Below are positions 23,473 through 34,223 of a DNA stretch of 64,000 bases, in pieces. The number at the start of each line of letters is the position of its first letter. Within the stretch, counting starts at the first letter, position 1. Where the stretch lies: contig WPIO01000216.1 of the NCBI GenBank assembly GCA_009760855.2, forward strand, positions 155,001 through 219,000. The letters are read 5' to 3'. The position numbers were made by a program, and so were the translations under genes. The notes under the pieces were generated by a model that was not told the DNA's origin, searched no databases, and was given only the letters and a program-made list of their open reading frames with translations. Source of the stretch: Cristatella mucedo. Lineage: Eukaryota > Bryozoa > Phylactolaemata > Cristatellidae.

Positions 23473-23692
23473 GTTCAGTAAAATCCCCAATTTGTGTGTC
23501 TTGCTTCCAATTCACGCCGCGGACTCACGACCCCCTTTAGTAACGGTAAGCAGGTCAGCGCCAGAAACGCTCGTTTCGTGGCGGCCAGCTTATTGCGCGT
23601 AGGCGCGCACCGAACGGCATTAGGCGATAGGCTACGCCGCTAGGTAAGCGGCAGGTCAAGCTTACCCCGCCGAGCCTTCGGCGTTACAAGTA

Positions 23693-24780
23693 TGTCAATT
23701 GGTTATTTACAATTAACACATTATAAACAGGAAATAGTACAAACTAGGAGCTTCACGAAAGCCCGAAAAAAGGTTTGAAGAATTGGAAAATCTTTGCTTC
23801 TTTTAAATATCGTGATGTCATGGTATCATGATGTCGTGACATTATTCGGGCGTGAATTCTAGGATTTGATTGAAAGTGAGCTAAAGGCGTGGTTTCAAAA
23901 GTATTTGTACGTACTTACAGGCACAGCTAACTGACTTGAATAAAAAAAGATCCAAGCACATTATTAGGCAGTTTTACTGGGTTGGATAGGCTAGAGATCG
24001 TAGAGGTCTGTAAATTTTTTTACGACCGAACCTTGAAGTGATTATGGTTTTGGATTAGTAGCCAGTGAAGGGCAGTGGGAAATAGAGTCACCGGGATACT
24101 GCAACGTTCATGATAGACATGCCCACCATTAAGTTCGGCACGTGGTGTCAAAATATACATTATTCATGCGTAGAGCTCCCTAGGTGTACTAAATCTCTAG
24201 CCAAATGCTCCATATAGGCTACAGGGCTCGGGACAAAAACCTCGTTCGTCATAACCGATTGCCTTACTGCTCAAGCCAGAGGCCCTCCACGCAGTGTGCG
24301 TTCAAAAGTCTAGATGACAAAAATGCAATGGCCTACTGAGATATGATTTTCTTGTATCAACAGGCCCCTATTTTCGTGCTGCTACTTGGCTGAACGTAAA
24401 CAGGCTTTCCCTGCAGCCGAGGTGATCGGCTGGTGAAAAGTCACTTTGGAACACAAATCCTTGATTTAATGCGAATGCTACAGGAGACGTGCTATAAACA
24501 CTTAATTACAGGGTCATTTTCAATTTATTTTTAAGCACGTTTTCTTGTCACTTGTGCGACTTACCATGTAACAATGTAGTTCAAGAAAATTGGCGGCCAT
24601 TTGAGACAGAATTTCGAAATTACCTTCTATTAAAAAGCACAGGATTTAACAAGGTTGTTCCTATTGATGGCACTGAGACATATTGCAGCAAACCAGCTAA
24701 ACTCATATATTTAGGCTTCAAACCTAATTGATATATCCCATTCTGGTTTAAAGGCTAATCGCACCGAATGGAGATAACGT
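23693..24780. other. unassigned sequence, no gene seen
   Basis: Average composition without long frames. A possible very old LINE trace lies near 24030-24090 (a CCAGTGAAGGGCAGTGGG-type run resembling the LINE-A CCAGTGCAGGTCGG block), too weak to call. Confidence 0.4.
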
Positions 24781-25467
24781 CTCGACTTCTGCAACTCACT
24801 GCTTACTGGCCTACCAGCATGTGCGATCAGGCGATTGCAGCTGGTGCAAAACTCTGCAGCTAGGCTTGTCTGTCGTGAGCGTCGCAGTTGCTACATTACT
24901 CCACTTCTCGCCGACCTGCACTGGTTACCAGTCAAGCAACGGATTGACTTCAAGGTTTTGTCGCTCATTTTTAGGTCTCTTCATTCTATGGCTCCAGCCT
25001 ATCTTTCAGATATACTACCCCATCAGGCAAAGCATCGTACCACTCGCTTTTCGGAATCCAACAGTCTACAAATACCTCGTACAAACCTTAAATCCTTTGG
25101 AGACCGTGCATTTAGCTCGTATGCTCCCACAGCCTGGAACTCCCTCCCGACCTGCATCAGAACATCCCCTGACCTGACCACATTTAAAAGAAACTTAAAA
25201 ACATTCCTATTTAGGACAGCATTTAGTGGGTCCTTGTGATTCGTCCTCGATGTGCTTATGCGTGCTGACACTGTTCATGCTGCCACTAACCACATTTGCA
25301 TGCTGACCCAGTGCATGTAACCCCTAACCATGTTGTTTTTCAAGCATGATTTTACTTACTATTCTATTGCGTATCACTTTGCAGCAAATGTAAAGCGCCT
25401 AGAAAGAGATTAAGTTCTCTGAGGGCGCTTTATCAAGTGCAATATTATTATTATTATTATTATTATA
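24781..25467 (+). mobile_element. LINE-A copy, young, 5'-truncated
   Basis: Plus-strand LINE-A 3' part with the C-terminal frame intact over 24835-25239 (134 codons), the 3' UTR, stem-loop and (ATT)n tail. It is nearly identical to the copy at 59724-60440: the frame at 24821-25177 gives the same 118 residues as minus 60033-60389. One short deletion of about 13 nt in the 3' UTR separates them. It ends in (ATT)n directly against another LINE-A. Confidence 0.93.
25392..25431 (+). other. LINE-A 3' terminal stem-loop
   Basis: AAAGCGCC (25392-25399) pairs with GGCGCTTT (25424-25431), enclosing an inner AGAGA/TCTCT pairing. It sits just before the (ATT)n tail in all intact LINE-A ends and in SINE-1. 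It is probably the RNA structure recognised by the element's reverse transcriptase during target-primed insertion. Confidence 0.7.
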
Positions 25468-25474
25468 ATGGTAA

Positions 25475-26885
25475 GCCTCGCTTTGGGTGTATAACGACAT
25501 ACTTAGGAATGCGGACTTGGGTAGAGACTCTCTGCTTTCTTTGCTTGCACTTTCGACAGCTTTTGATACTATCGATCGTCAGGTTCTTCTTGAGCGCCTC
25601 TAATCTCGCCTGGGTATCAATGACACTGCTTTGCAATTGTTCAGGTCCTACCTCGGTGGGATAATCCGGAACTTTGATGTGAATGGACACAGATCGTCCG
25701 AGGAACCTCTAAAATATGGGGCATCTCAGGGCTTTGTATTTGGTCCCATTCTTTTGTGGTTTATATTCTCCCTTTTACCGAGGTTATTGCCAAGCGCATT
25801 CTAGGCATTCACTTGTATTTAGATTGCACTCACTTGAAGCTTTGTTTTGATTCCTTCCAGTGCTCGAGCATGTCAAATTCTCTGAACTCATTTGAGGCAC
25901 GTTTTTATCACACCAGCTCACTGATGGCCGCAAATTTCTAAAATTGAATGGTAAAACAAATTTCTAGTTATAAAAACCACGAGTGCTTCAGAAATTTGAA
26001 AGGTTACATTCACAATTGCCTCTGCAAGCATATCTCCTGTTGGATCAGCACGAAACTTAAGTGCCATATTAGAAAAGGCGAGGGTTCATTTAGATAACCA
26101 CATTAGCTCCATATTCAGGTCTGCATATATTCAGCTACATTACATTGCTAAAATGCGGCCTTATTTAGACAGGGAACCGCATCTAAATTGGTTCATGCAT
26201 TTAGACACCCCGTCTTTACTGCTGTATCTCCCTTGCTGCTGGTCTACCGGCCTGTGCAACCAGGCCTGCAGCTCGTGCAAAACTCAGCTGCAACACTTGC
26301 CTGTCGTGGGCGTCGCAGTTGCCACATCCAGTTGCCAGATGCCGGTCGCATTTTCTTCTCGTCTTGCACAGGGTCACAGTCAAGAAACACATCCACTTCA
26401 AGGTTTCTTTGCTCAATTTTAGTTCCCTTCATCTTTTCGCTCCAGCCTACCTACCAGATCTACTCCCATACTAGGCTTAGCGCCGTACCACAGGCTTTTC
26501 GGAATGTGATCGAATACATGTACCTCGTGCGCACCTCAAATTCAATTGGCATCGTGCCTGTCGTTCGTATGTTCCCAAAGCCTGGAACTCATTTTTGACT
26601 TGCGTCACGAGATTTCCTGAATTGACCAAATTTACTAAAAACGCATCCATTTATAACAGAATCGGGGGTCTGTGTAATTTGTCCGATGTGTGCTCATGAG
26701 TGGTGACACCATGCATGCTCCACATATCATCTTTGTATTCTGACTTTGTGCATGTCACTCTAATCATATTAGGCTAGTTGTCATTTAGCATTCCACCACT
26801 TACCACTCGACTTTTCTTCCTTTGCTGCTAATATAAATTGCTAATTAGGAGATAGAGTTCTTTCGAGCAGCTGTATCTACCGTAA
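25475..26885 (+). mobile_element. LINE-A copy, diverged, RT core to 3' end
   Basis: Starts in the RT palm region (AFDTIDRQVLLERL-type block near 25557-25600), continues through a mutated GVPQGS box (GASQGF) and the C-terminal LQLVQNSAATLACRGRR block (26268-26330), and ends near 26885 with a degraded stem-loop. Many frameshifts. It begins where the younger copy's (ATT)n tail ends, so the young copy inserted at or beside its 5' edge. Confidence 0.85.
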
Positions 26886-26889
26886 TGAA

Positions 26890-27175
26890 ATCTAATGTAA
26901 CATATCTCCGTCTGTAACTCCAAAAGGCCAGAAAGACTATGTGGTTGTTAGGCAGCCCATTGTTTTGTAGCACACACACAGCCAAAGCTGCTTTTACTAT
27001 GCATTCGGTAGCAAACAGACTTGATCACACGCTGGAAAGGGAAAGTGGGAAGCATAGCTGAGTCAGGAGAGCAGTTGACTTAGTGAGTAGCATGGAAGTT
27101 ACATCTCACCTGGAAAAGATGCACCATAGTAGGCAGCAGCGGAGAAGTTGTTGCGTACGAATCGGTAAATGCATT
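26890..27175 (-). mobile_element. LINE-B 3' fragment
   Basis: Shares the TATCTCCGTCTGTAACTCC terminus, the GCATTCGGTAGCAAACAG block and the GATGCACCATAGTAGGCAGC block with 54601 and 58246. Minus orientation, 5'-truncated. Confidence 0.85.
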
Positions 27176-28075
27176 ACTATTATTAATGTTATTAAAGCAG
27201 AGAGTTATAGTAGTAAAGTTTAACTGCTTTGCATCAGTACAAAACGGACACTTACACTGTGCGCCCTAATTAAATAGGTAGGAGTGATAGTCTAAGGTGC
27301 CTACAGGAATAGACCAACAGTCATCGACGGGGTACTCAGTCCTTTAGGGTCTCATTAGATGACTGTTCCAATTGACATTAATGCTCTTAAGTCTCTTACA
27401 GAACAAATTAACTGTCATTATTCGGATGCTCTATCAATTTGCCTTGCTCTGGAGGTTTTTGTTCTTCATTATTTCGTAGGTTGCAGAGCAATGATGGTTT
27501 GAGGAAGCCCAGCTTAGGCTGTCTAGACTGGGGAGAGTCTCTACTGGATAAGTAATACCCATTGTTGAGCTCACGTTTTTCACATTTACTAATAGCTTAC
27601 CACCCATCGTAACTGATAGTTAGGTTCATGCATGCTTTCGCTTCGCAAGACATCTCAGTCCAGATGCCAGGCTCCAGCTCAATTCCTCAATTACGCTAAT
27701 AAAGGATGTACGTGGGAACAAGAGCTAAGTTAGGTTATGTCTTCTTGATCACAATATACCCAAATTAGGTCAAACTCGCAGGCCATGTATACTATATTAT
27801 GTGTAGGAGAAAGATAAAGCGTGCCAAACTTGCTGCAGGCCTTTGTGTATATAAATCGTTATCGCATCCGATTGAAATAACGAGGAATGTGTTGAGCTGT
27901 CACGAGTCAAAATTGCGTACACTTAAATTAAAGAAAGACGCAGAGCTGAAAGAAAAGATTAAGGGGTAGGAGTGCCTTAGCCAGGAGGAGGTATGATAGA
28001 GTAGGAAAGGATAATTAAGAGAAAGAAAGAGGTGGGAAAAAATAAACCCAAACATTGACCTTGGTAGAAATGTAC
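27176..28075. other. unassigned sequence, no gene seen
   Basis: Average composition and no coding frame above chance. A purine-rich patch (GAAAGAAAGAGGTGGG) lies near 28020. Confidence 0.4.
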
Positions 28076-28077
28076 TG

Positions 28078-28600
28078 ATTAAAGCATTTTGTCGCTCACT
28101 TTCAGTTTCCTTCCTTCTTTGGCTCCAGCCTGCATATCAGATCTATTGCGTCACTAGGCTAGACATCGTACCAACCGCTTTTCGTTATCGAACTGTCCAC
28201 GTTTACCTCGTACGATCCTTTAATCCTTTGAAGACTGTGCCTTTAGTTTAGTTTGTGCGCTTCCAAAGCGTGGAACTCACTCCCAACATGCATCACGACG
28301 TCCCACCCCGACTTGACTACATTTAAAAAGAAATCAAAAACACATTTTTTGACAGCATTTAGTGGGTCCTGCGATTTATCTTTCATGCTCTTGTGCGGGC
28401 TGACATTGTTGCGTTGTGCCACTAACCTTGGTTTCATTCTGACCCTGTGCATGTCACACCTAACCATGTCATTCACGTTGTTTATCAAGCATGACACCAC
28501 TCACCATTCAAACGTGATTCCATTACGGCAAATGTAAAGCGTCTAGAACGAAATTGATTTCTCTGAGGGAGCTTCGTCAAGTGTATTACTGTTATTTTTT
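28078..28600 (+). mobile_element. LINE-A copy, short 3' fragment
   Basis: Plus-strand piece starting in the FKVLSLTF-equivalent segment, with the KAWNSLPT block (28265-28290), 3' UTR, degraded stem-loop (AAAGCGTC) and tail ending near 28600. Confidence 0.85.
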
Positions 28601-28744
28601 TTTACATATTATTCTCAGTTTTACTGCCAAAGGGCGGTGTTTTTATGTTGGCGTAAGCACTGACATGATAATTTCCAAACGAGGAAATGGTGCATTAAGT
28701 GCGTTCGTGAACATTTCCATTTGTCTAGTTGTGTGTTGCATGTT

Positions 28745-28826
28745 TGAGCGTGTGTGTTTATATGTGTGAGCGTGTGTGTTTATATGTGTGCATGTGTGTT
28801 TTTGTATCTGTGTGCATGTGTGTGTG

Positions 28827-28880
<54 letters not shown>

Positions 28881-28928
28881 TAAGTTCCTCTGTGCGTGTG
28901 TGTGTGTGCCTGTGTGAGTGTGTAAGTG

Positions 28929-28997
<69 letters not shown>

Positions 28998-29000
28998 TCT
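28745..29000. repeat. (TG)n microsatellite with variant units
   Basis: About 255 bp dominated by TG, with interspersed GAGCG and TTTATA words that themselves repeat. The His/Thr and Cys/Val frames are artefacts. Long alternating purine-pyrimidine runs can adopt Z-DNA. Confidence 0.96.
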
Positions 29001-30445
29001 GTGCCCACATATATGTGTAGTCATAGCCGTGAAAAGTTATTATCAATATGCGTGCCTGAGCACTTCAGAGTGTTCTGAGCTAGAGCGAAACATGGGAAAC
29101 GCTTAAAAAGACTTGAAGTCCACAAGATACAACTTTGTTTCGCGATATTGTTTGCTTAGTCATCTTCACGAAGCACAGTAGTGTAGAACGCAGGGTATCG
29201 TGGACAGTAAAATCTAGGCTAGCAGTAATCCAGTCTTCAGGAGAAAGCAACAGCAGCCGAGGTTTTTCACTACACCATCAAACTCCCGGCTCTCCGCTGG
29301 GCAAAGCCACTCGAGGGCATCCTAACTCACTGACATTTGAAGATTACTTGCCCAAATTCACTCGCTTTGCGTCAAGTTTAAGGTTCTCCATCTGTTAAGT
29401 TTTGTGAGTAAACACTCAAGCTCAATAAAAACTAATATAAGCGGAAAAGCGTATTGCATTGAAAATATATCGTCTATGGTCGCTATGAGCAATTCAGTCT
29501 CGCCAACTGCGGAGCCGAGCCCTGGCGTAAATATCTAGTACCTCAAGCCAAGGTTAAGACCACATAGATAGCATGTTTGAGTCCCTCTGCAGGCAATCTC
29601 ATATTCGATGCTGCAAGCGAACTAATCGCCTCTTCGGATACTATGTTGCTTTTATAAATGAGGTTGCTTGGTCAGCAAAAACTTAGTATATAACGTAAAG
29701 TGCGTTGAAAAAGATTGCCTTATATGGTGGTGCTTTAACAAGTGTGTTATTTTTATTATTTTATATATTTTGCGTTTCGATTAGCCTAAGCTTATAATTA
29801 CTTTTTTAGAGTTACGTATTGATTCTTAAGCAACAAACTATACTACGCCAAAATCTTAATCAAGTTCTCTTCAATTACTTGCAAAAAATACTTCACGATG
29901 TTAAAATTATTAATTAGTGAATGACCTAAATTAGCGTGACACGGTTCCACTATGATTTAATTTTATCCATTTCCTTGCGTTGGCGTAAGCACCCGTGATA
30001 CTCGTGCATAATTCAGGAGTCATTTTTCAGTGTTGTTCTAGAGCCTAAAAAATTATAACAATAATGACTATACACAAAATTGTAAAAAGACAAACAAATC
30101 AACCTTTTTTTAGGAAATCTAAGCATTATTTAAATGGAGCATTTCATTTAACAATCTTCCGAAGAAATACGATTAAAAACCATCTGACACCTACTCCAAA
30201 GCATACCAAAGGCATTCGCCTGGTATTCGTTGCCGTGGCAATGCAGTTAGCCCGGCGATTGCGAACCTAGTCGCAAAACTCACTTACTAATTTACTCATT
30301 TACAATCAGAGTCCTGTCGCTAAACACAATTGAACTGCTTAGGGTCCGTCGCACTTGGAATATCGGTACTTTTACGATGCCCAAGTATTTTGGTAGGTTC
30401 TCTAGCCGCTATACAAGTGAAGCTATAAAATTAGTCATCACATTC
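29001..30445. other. unassigned sequence with possible SINE/LINE tail
   Basis: No gene seen. At 29693-29765 a GTAAAGTGCG...TTTAACAAGTGTGTTATTTTTATT run resembles a heavily decayed LINE-A 3' end in plus orientation. Confidence 0.4.
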
Positions 30446-30446
30446 G

Positions 30447-30479
<33 letters not shown>

Positions 30480-30481
30480 AA

Positions 30482-30537
<56 letters not shown>
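30447..30537. repeat. compound (CA)n(TA)n microsatellite
   Basis: About 34 bp of CA and 52 bp of TA separated by a short AATATG-type spacer. Confidence 0.95.
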
Positions 30538-30539
<2 letters not shown>

Positions 30540-31125
30540 GACTGATTTTATTGACTCATGAAGGAATATTATTTATCCGCTCTAAGTGATTCAGTTTGGG
30601 TAGTAGCTGGTGTGCAACAGCCGCAACCCATAATTTCTACCCGAACCATACCTTCTTCTGAAAGCATCTCTAGTCCTTTCCAGTAAGCTTCATTAATTCA
30701 CCGCCTTACTACACTCTTCAAACATTGTTAAATGTGGTCAAATTTGACTCATCAGTCTATACTCCTCTTATTCGGTAAGTCAAAGTTCAATGGGCGTGGT
30801 CATCATATTGCAGGCCCCTTAATTAGTGCATTTGAAAATGCAGTGGGTTACTATCGGTAATCCTGGAGTAAAATTTACAGAAGGGTTGGTTAACTCAATT
30901 AGGCACTCATAAGAATGAATTGTTCCAGTTGCCGTTTGTGCAGGTGGAAAAATGTTTTGTTGCTCACTTTTTAAACCATTTTTCCGGATATTATTAAACT
31001 TCGGATGATAACCCATATGGTTCCACCGGATCAGGTTGCTACAACTCAATAATATTTTATAGTGGGCATTTTTCAGATATCACTAGCGCTCTTGCAGTGT
31101 GTACCATTTCATAACGGAATGTAAT
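30538..31125. other. unassigned sequence, no gene seen
   Basis: AT-leaning DNA with a 76-codon minus frame (30819-31049) of no recognisable family. Confidence 0.35.
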
Positions 31126-31126
31126 G

Positions 31127-31395
31127 TAATAATAACAATAATAATAATGCACTCGACAAAGCACCCTCAGAGAACCCAGTATCTCGAGATAGGCTGGAGC
31201 CGAAGAATGAAGTGACTTAAAAATGAGCTACAAAACTATGAAGTCGATCCGTTGCTTGACTGTTAGCCATTTTAGATCAGCGAGAAGTAGTGTGACGTGG
31301 CAACTGCGACGCTCACGACTGATAAGCATAGCTGGGAGTTTTGCACCTGCTGTAATTGACTGATTGCACATGCCGGTAGGCCAGCAAGCAGTTGA
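31127..31395 (-). mobile_element. LINE-A copy with large internal deletion
   Basis: The tail and stem (31127-31180) are followed directly by the AGGCTGGAGCCGAAGAATGAAG block, skipping the several hundred bases found between them in other copies. It ends at CCAGCAAGCAGT and runs straight into a LINE-B fragment. Confidence 0.82.
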
Positions 31396-31511
31396 TCACT
31401 GACTGTAACTCCACAAATCCACAAAGACTAAGTGGGTGTAACGCAAAAGAGTTTTATTAAGCCTACTCACAACCTAAGCGGCTTTCCGTACGCATTCGAT
31501 AGCAGTCCGTT
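31396..31511 (-). mobile_element. LINE-B 3' fragment between LINE-A pieces
   Basis: CTGTAACTCCACAAATCC to TACGCATTCGATAGCAG matches the LINE-B 3' end. It is sandwiched between LINE-A fragments of opposite orientation, a mosaic of three short pieces. Confidence 0.78.
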
Positions 31512-31835
31512 CAAAGCTCAAAATCTTTGAAGACTTTACCTTGCGTTCGTATCATCCCAAGGCGTGGAATTCAGTCCTGACACACGTCACAATGTCTAGT
31601 GACTTCACGAAATTTATAAAATAATACTTGAAGCACACCTGACTTTTGCAGAATTCATGATTCTTCTCAGTTCTTTCTTCGTGTGTATATGTGTATGCTT
31701 ACGTCTTGTGGAAGTCACCATCAATCAATTGGTTATGCTTTCCGTACATCATTTGTAAAGTGCCTAGACACACATACAGTTCAACTACATTCAGAGGGTC
31801 AAATGCAAATTTATTATTATTATTGTTGTTATTAT
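31512..31835 (+). mobile_element. LINE-A copy, short 3' fragment
   Basis: Plus-strand segment with an AAAATCTTTGAAGAC...CCCAAGGCGTGGAATTCAG pattern equivalent to the LKSFGDRAF...KAWNS codons of LINE-A, ending in a TTATTATTATTGTTG tail. Confidence 0.65.
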
Positions 31836-32700
31836 GTGTATCCGTAAAGTATCATCATGAGCATATAAGCTTACCATGGATATGTCCCTTACGGGTAACA
31901 CGCCAATCGCTCAGTCTGACGATACGGCTATTAATGGTCCAAGCAAGAAATTCTAGGGATAGGAAAGTCCACAGTTTGATTAGTTGACGAGGGAGGCTGC
32001 ATCAATCGATCAACGGCGAGTCTCTCATCAACCCAGTTCTGGCAGTCTGGGCTGGAAGTTGCGTGGTCGGCATCAATATAAGGCCGCTCAAAGTGGGTTA
32101 GATAACGAATTCAACAGCTTAGATGTAGGCAGAAGCCGCCCCTAAGAGTCCTAACAGAATTCTATCTATACTCTTGTTAAACACTTTGCGAGACTTTCTA
32201 ATGGGAACGATGTCATTGCAATTGTGTAATAATAATACTAGTAATAATACATTTGAAATAGAGCGCCAGAGAAATCAATATTTTTCTATTCAATTTAAGT
32301 TTTCTGGAGGAACGATCGAATCGTGCTTGCATGGCACTGCAGGGCCGCCCACGAAATCAACCACCAGCTAATGCTGGCTTAATGCAGAGATAGAAGCTGA
32401 TGAATTCACTGGAATAGGCACGACACAAGCTCGATTCCTCACCGACGCTACAGGTGGCCGATGTCGAGCAAGTTCGAGTGGCAGTGACTGATCACCGCAT
32501 TTAATACCAGTGCATCGACTTTTTGTGTGGTTACTGTCTTAACTAATCGATGAAGTTGTAGGTTGTTCCCTGACTGCTAAGCCCTGTAAGTTCTCTCACT
32601 GCTAGCAAGAAGGAAGGCACCGCTAAGTTTACGGAAAGGCTGCTTATTATTAGATGTTTCTGCACAGGCTTTAGCTATGCACAATAAGTTTACATATAAA
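31836..32700. other. unassigned sequence, no gene seen
   Basis: No supported gene. A tail-like patch at 32224-32275 (AATAATAATAC...GAGCGCCAGAGAA) may be a LINE-A end stub in minus orientation. Confidence 0.4.
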
Positions 32701-32704
32701 TACA

Positions 32705-32860
32705 TATAGTTCGTTTGCACAGTGCCCCAAGAGAACGTAGTCTCTATTCAGGTGCTTCATCTATCCCTCGAGCTCAAGCCGAAGATTTTAGCCAGACCTT
32801 ATTCGGGGCGAACACTTTAACTGCTAAGCTATAGTTTGACTTAGATCCTTAAAGATGGGG
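32705..32860 (-). mobile_element. SINE-1 copy a (tRNA-like head, LINE-A-like tail)
   Basis: Read on minus, a degraded tRNA-like head (A-box near AGCAGTTAAAGTGTTCGCC, B-box near GGCTTGAGCTCGAG) is followed by a tail matching the LINE-A 3' stem (CCTGAATAGAGACTACGTTC in place of CTAGAAAGAGATTAAGTTC). Related to copies at 39671 and 43030. Confidence 0.6.
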
Positions 32861-33977
32861 CTAAAGGATTATAAAACATCACTTGATTTTCCGATGCTTA
32901 AGCTGCTGTTAATCAGGCAAGCGGATTTTAAGACTCTCGTCACGTTTATGTAGTCGCTTGTCTTTTTTAAAGCGTGTCGGCTGCAAGTGTTTCAGCCTCA
33001 CTGCTGCCGTTTGCTTTTCCTCTGTTCTCGAAGAAAGAGACTGCCATGCAAACCTTTTTCTTGAGTGGGCGACACACGGCCTATTAGGTTTCTTCTAAAT
33101 CTGTACGGAAAACATCCTTAGGCCCTCTGGATAAGTTTGTAAATATTAATGGCATTATAGACATTATTGTAGGCATTACAAAGTAATATAACCCTAAGCT
33201 AGGAACTTAAATAGCACCAACTGGAAGTGAAGATCAGGTGACACGAATTACAACTCAAACTACATTTAATGACATTCAATTAATTCAGCTCAATTACAAC
33301 GTATCTAGCGGCCCAAGGGGATTGAGGTCCACTAGTCTAATTTGCATATCAACATAGAATTGTCTACGGCACGTCCTGAAGCCGTGGCCTGGAGGGTGCA
33401 TAGGGAGAGACCCCGACTAGGCTAAGACACTTTGGAAGCTTCTCACTAGGTGTAAAGACATTTGAAGAACCAGCAGCATCACGCCGAAAGCAGGACGAAC
33501 CGCTCGGCTGATATCTTTAAACTTGTGGAGCACCTCGTTAGCTTTCTTCCGGTTACCCTAGGGAGACGAGCTTTGCAGCAAAGGTGGCTAGCGAAGCCCA
33601 ATAGGCGGGCCTCGCTACACTTTCCCACTCTCTCCGCATATATATTTTTTTTATACAAAAACGAACGGATGGCTTCTGTGGACTTGGGCAATTTTAGAAC
33701 TACGAAACCGTTATATGCAAATGTCTTAGGCACAGTCATAGAATGGCCGATTTAGCGTGCGATTGGTCGCCGGAAATGTGCCAACGGTGTTTACCCTCTT
33801 GGGAACGCTTAAATTCCAATTCCTTAACCAATAACCTTTAACCGTACACCATAAACCCTAAACTTTCGTGGAAATGCTAAAAAACGGCACTCCAATGAGC
33901 GTTGTACTGACGGTCTATTGCCCGAAATAATTAAAACGAATTAAATGGCACCGTATAGTATCCGTTAAGTATTTGTA
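32861..33977. other. unassigned sequence, no gene seen
   Basis: Average composition. Open frames at 33462-33755 on both strands overlap and show no domain. Confidence 0.4.
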
Positions 33978-34118
33978 ATAATAATAATAATTATAATAAT
34001 AATACACTTGATAAAGCGCCCTCAGAGAACTCAATCTCTTTCTAGACGCTTTAAATTTGCTGCAAAGGGAAACGAAATTGAATGGTGAGCAATATCATAT
34101 TAGGTACTAACGTGCAAA
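33978..34118 (-). mobile_element. LINE-A 3' end stub
   Basis: (AAT)n tail then CACTTGATAAAGCGCCCTCA and the 3' UTR up to about 34118, where homology stops. A very short 5'-truncated insertion. Confidence 0.85.
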
Positions 34119-34223
34119 AGCTGCATGCGGGTCTCCGGCTGTAAAACCTCTGCCACGATAAGGAATATTGAGTGTAACATATTGCATAAGGATGACAGCT
34201 TATGAGAAAATGTGGTGCTTATG

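Larger units (their letters stand above)
22352..23688 (+). mobile_element. solo LTR of LTR-retrotransposon (copy 1)
   Basis: Starts TGTAGCGCC and ends GGCGTTACA, imperfect inverted termini with TG...CA ends. It is flanked by a perfect 4-bp duplication AGTA (22348-22351 and 23689-23692). A TATTTAAG box lies at 22751 and AATAAA at 23467, giving a U3-R-U5 layout in plus orientation. The 1337 bp are homologous throughout to 44242-45768. No internal gag-pol region is adjacent, so it arose by recombination between two LTRs. A 4-bp duplication fits some Ty3/Gypsy elements; the superfamily is not proven. Confidence 0.88.

Noticed and set aside
33462-33755. 97-codon plus and 86-codon minus overlapping frames
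   Set aside because: Mutual overlap, no domain and no codon bias supporting either.
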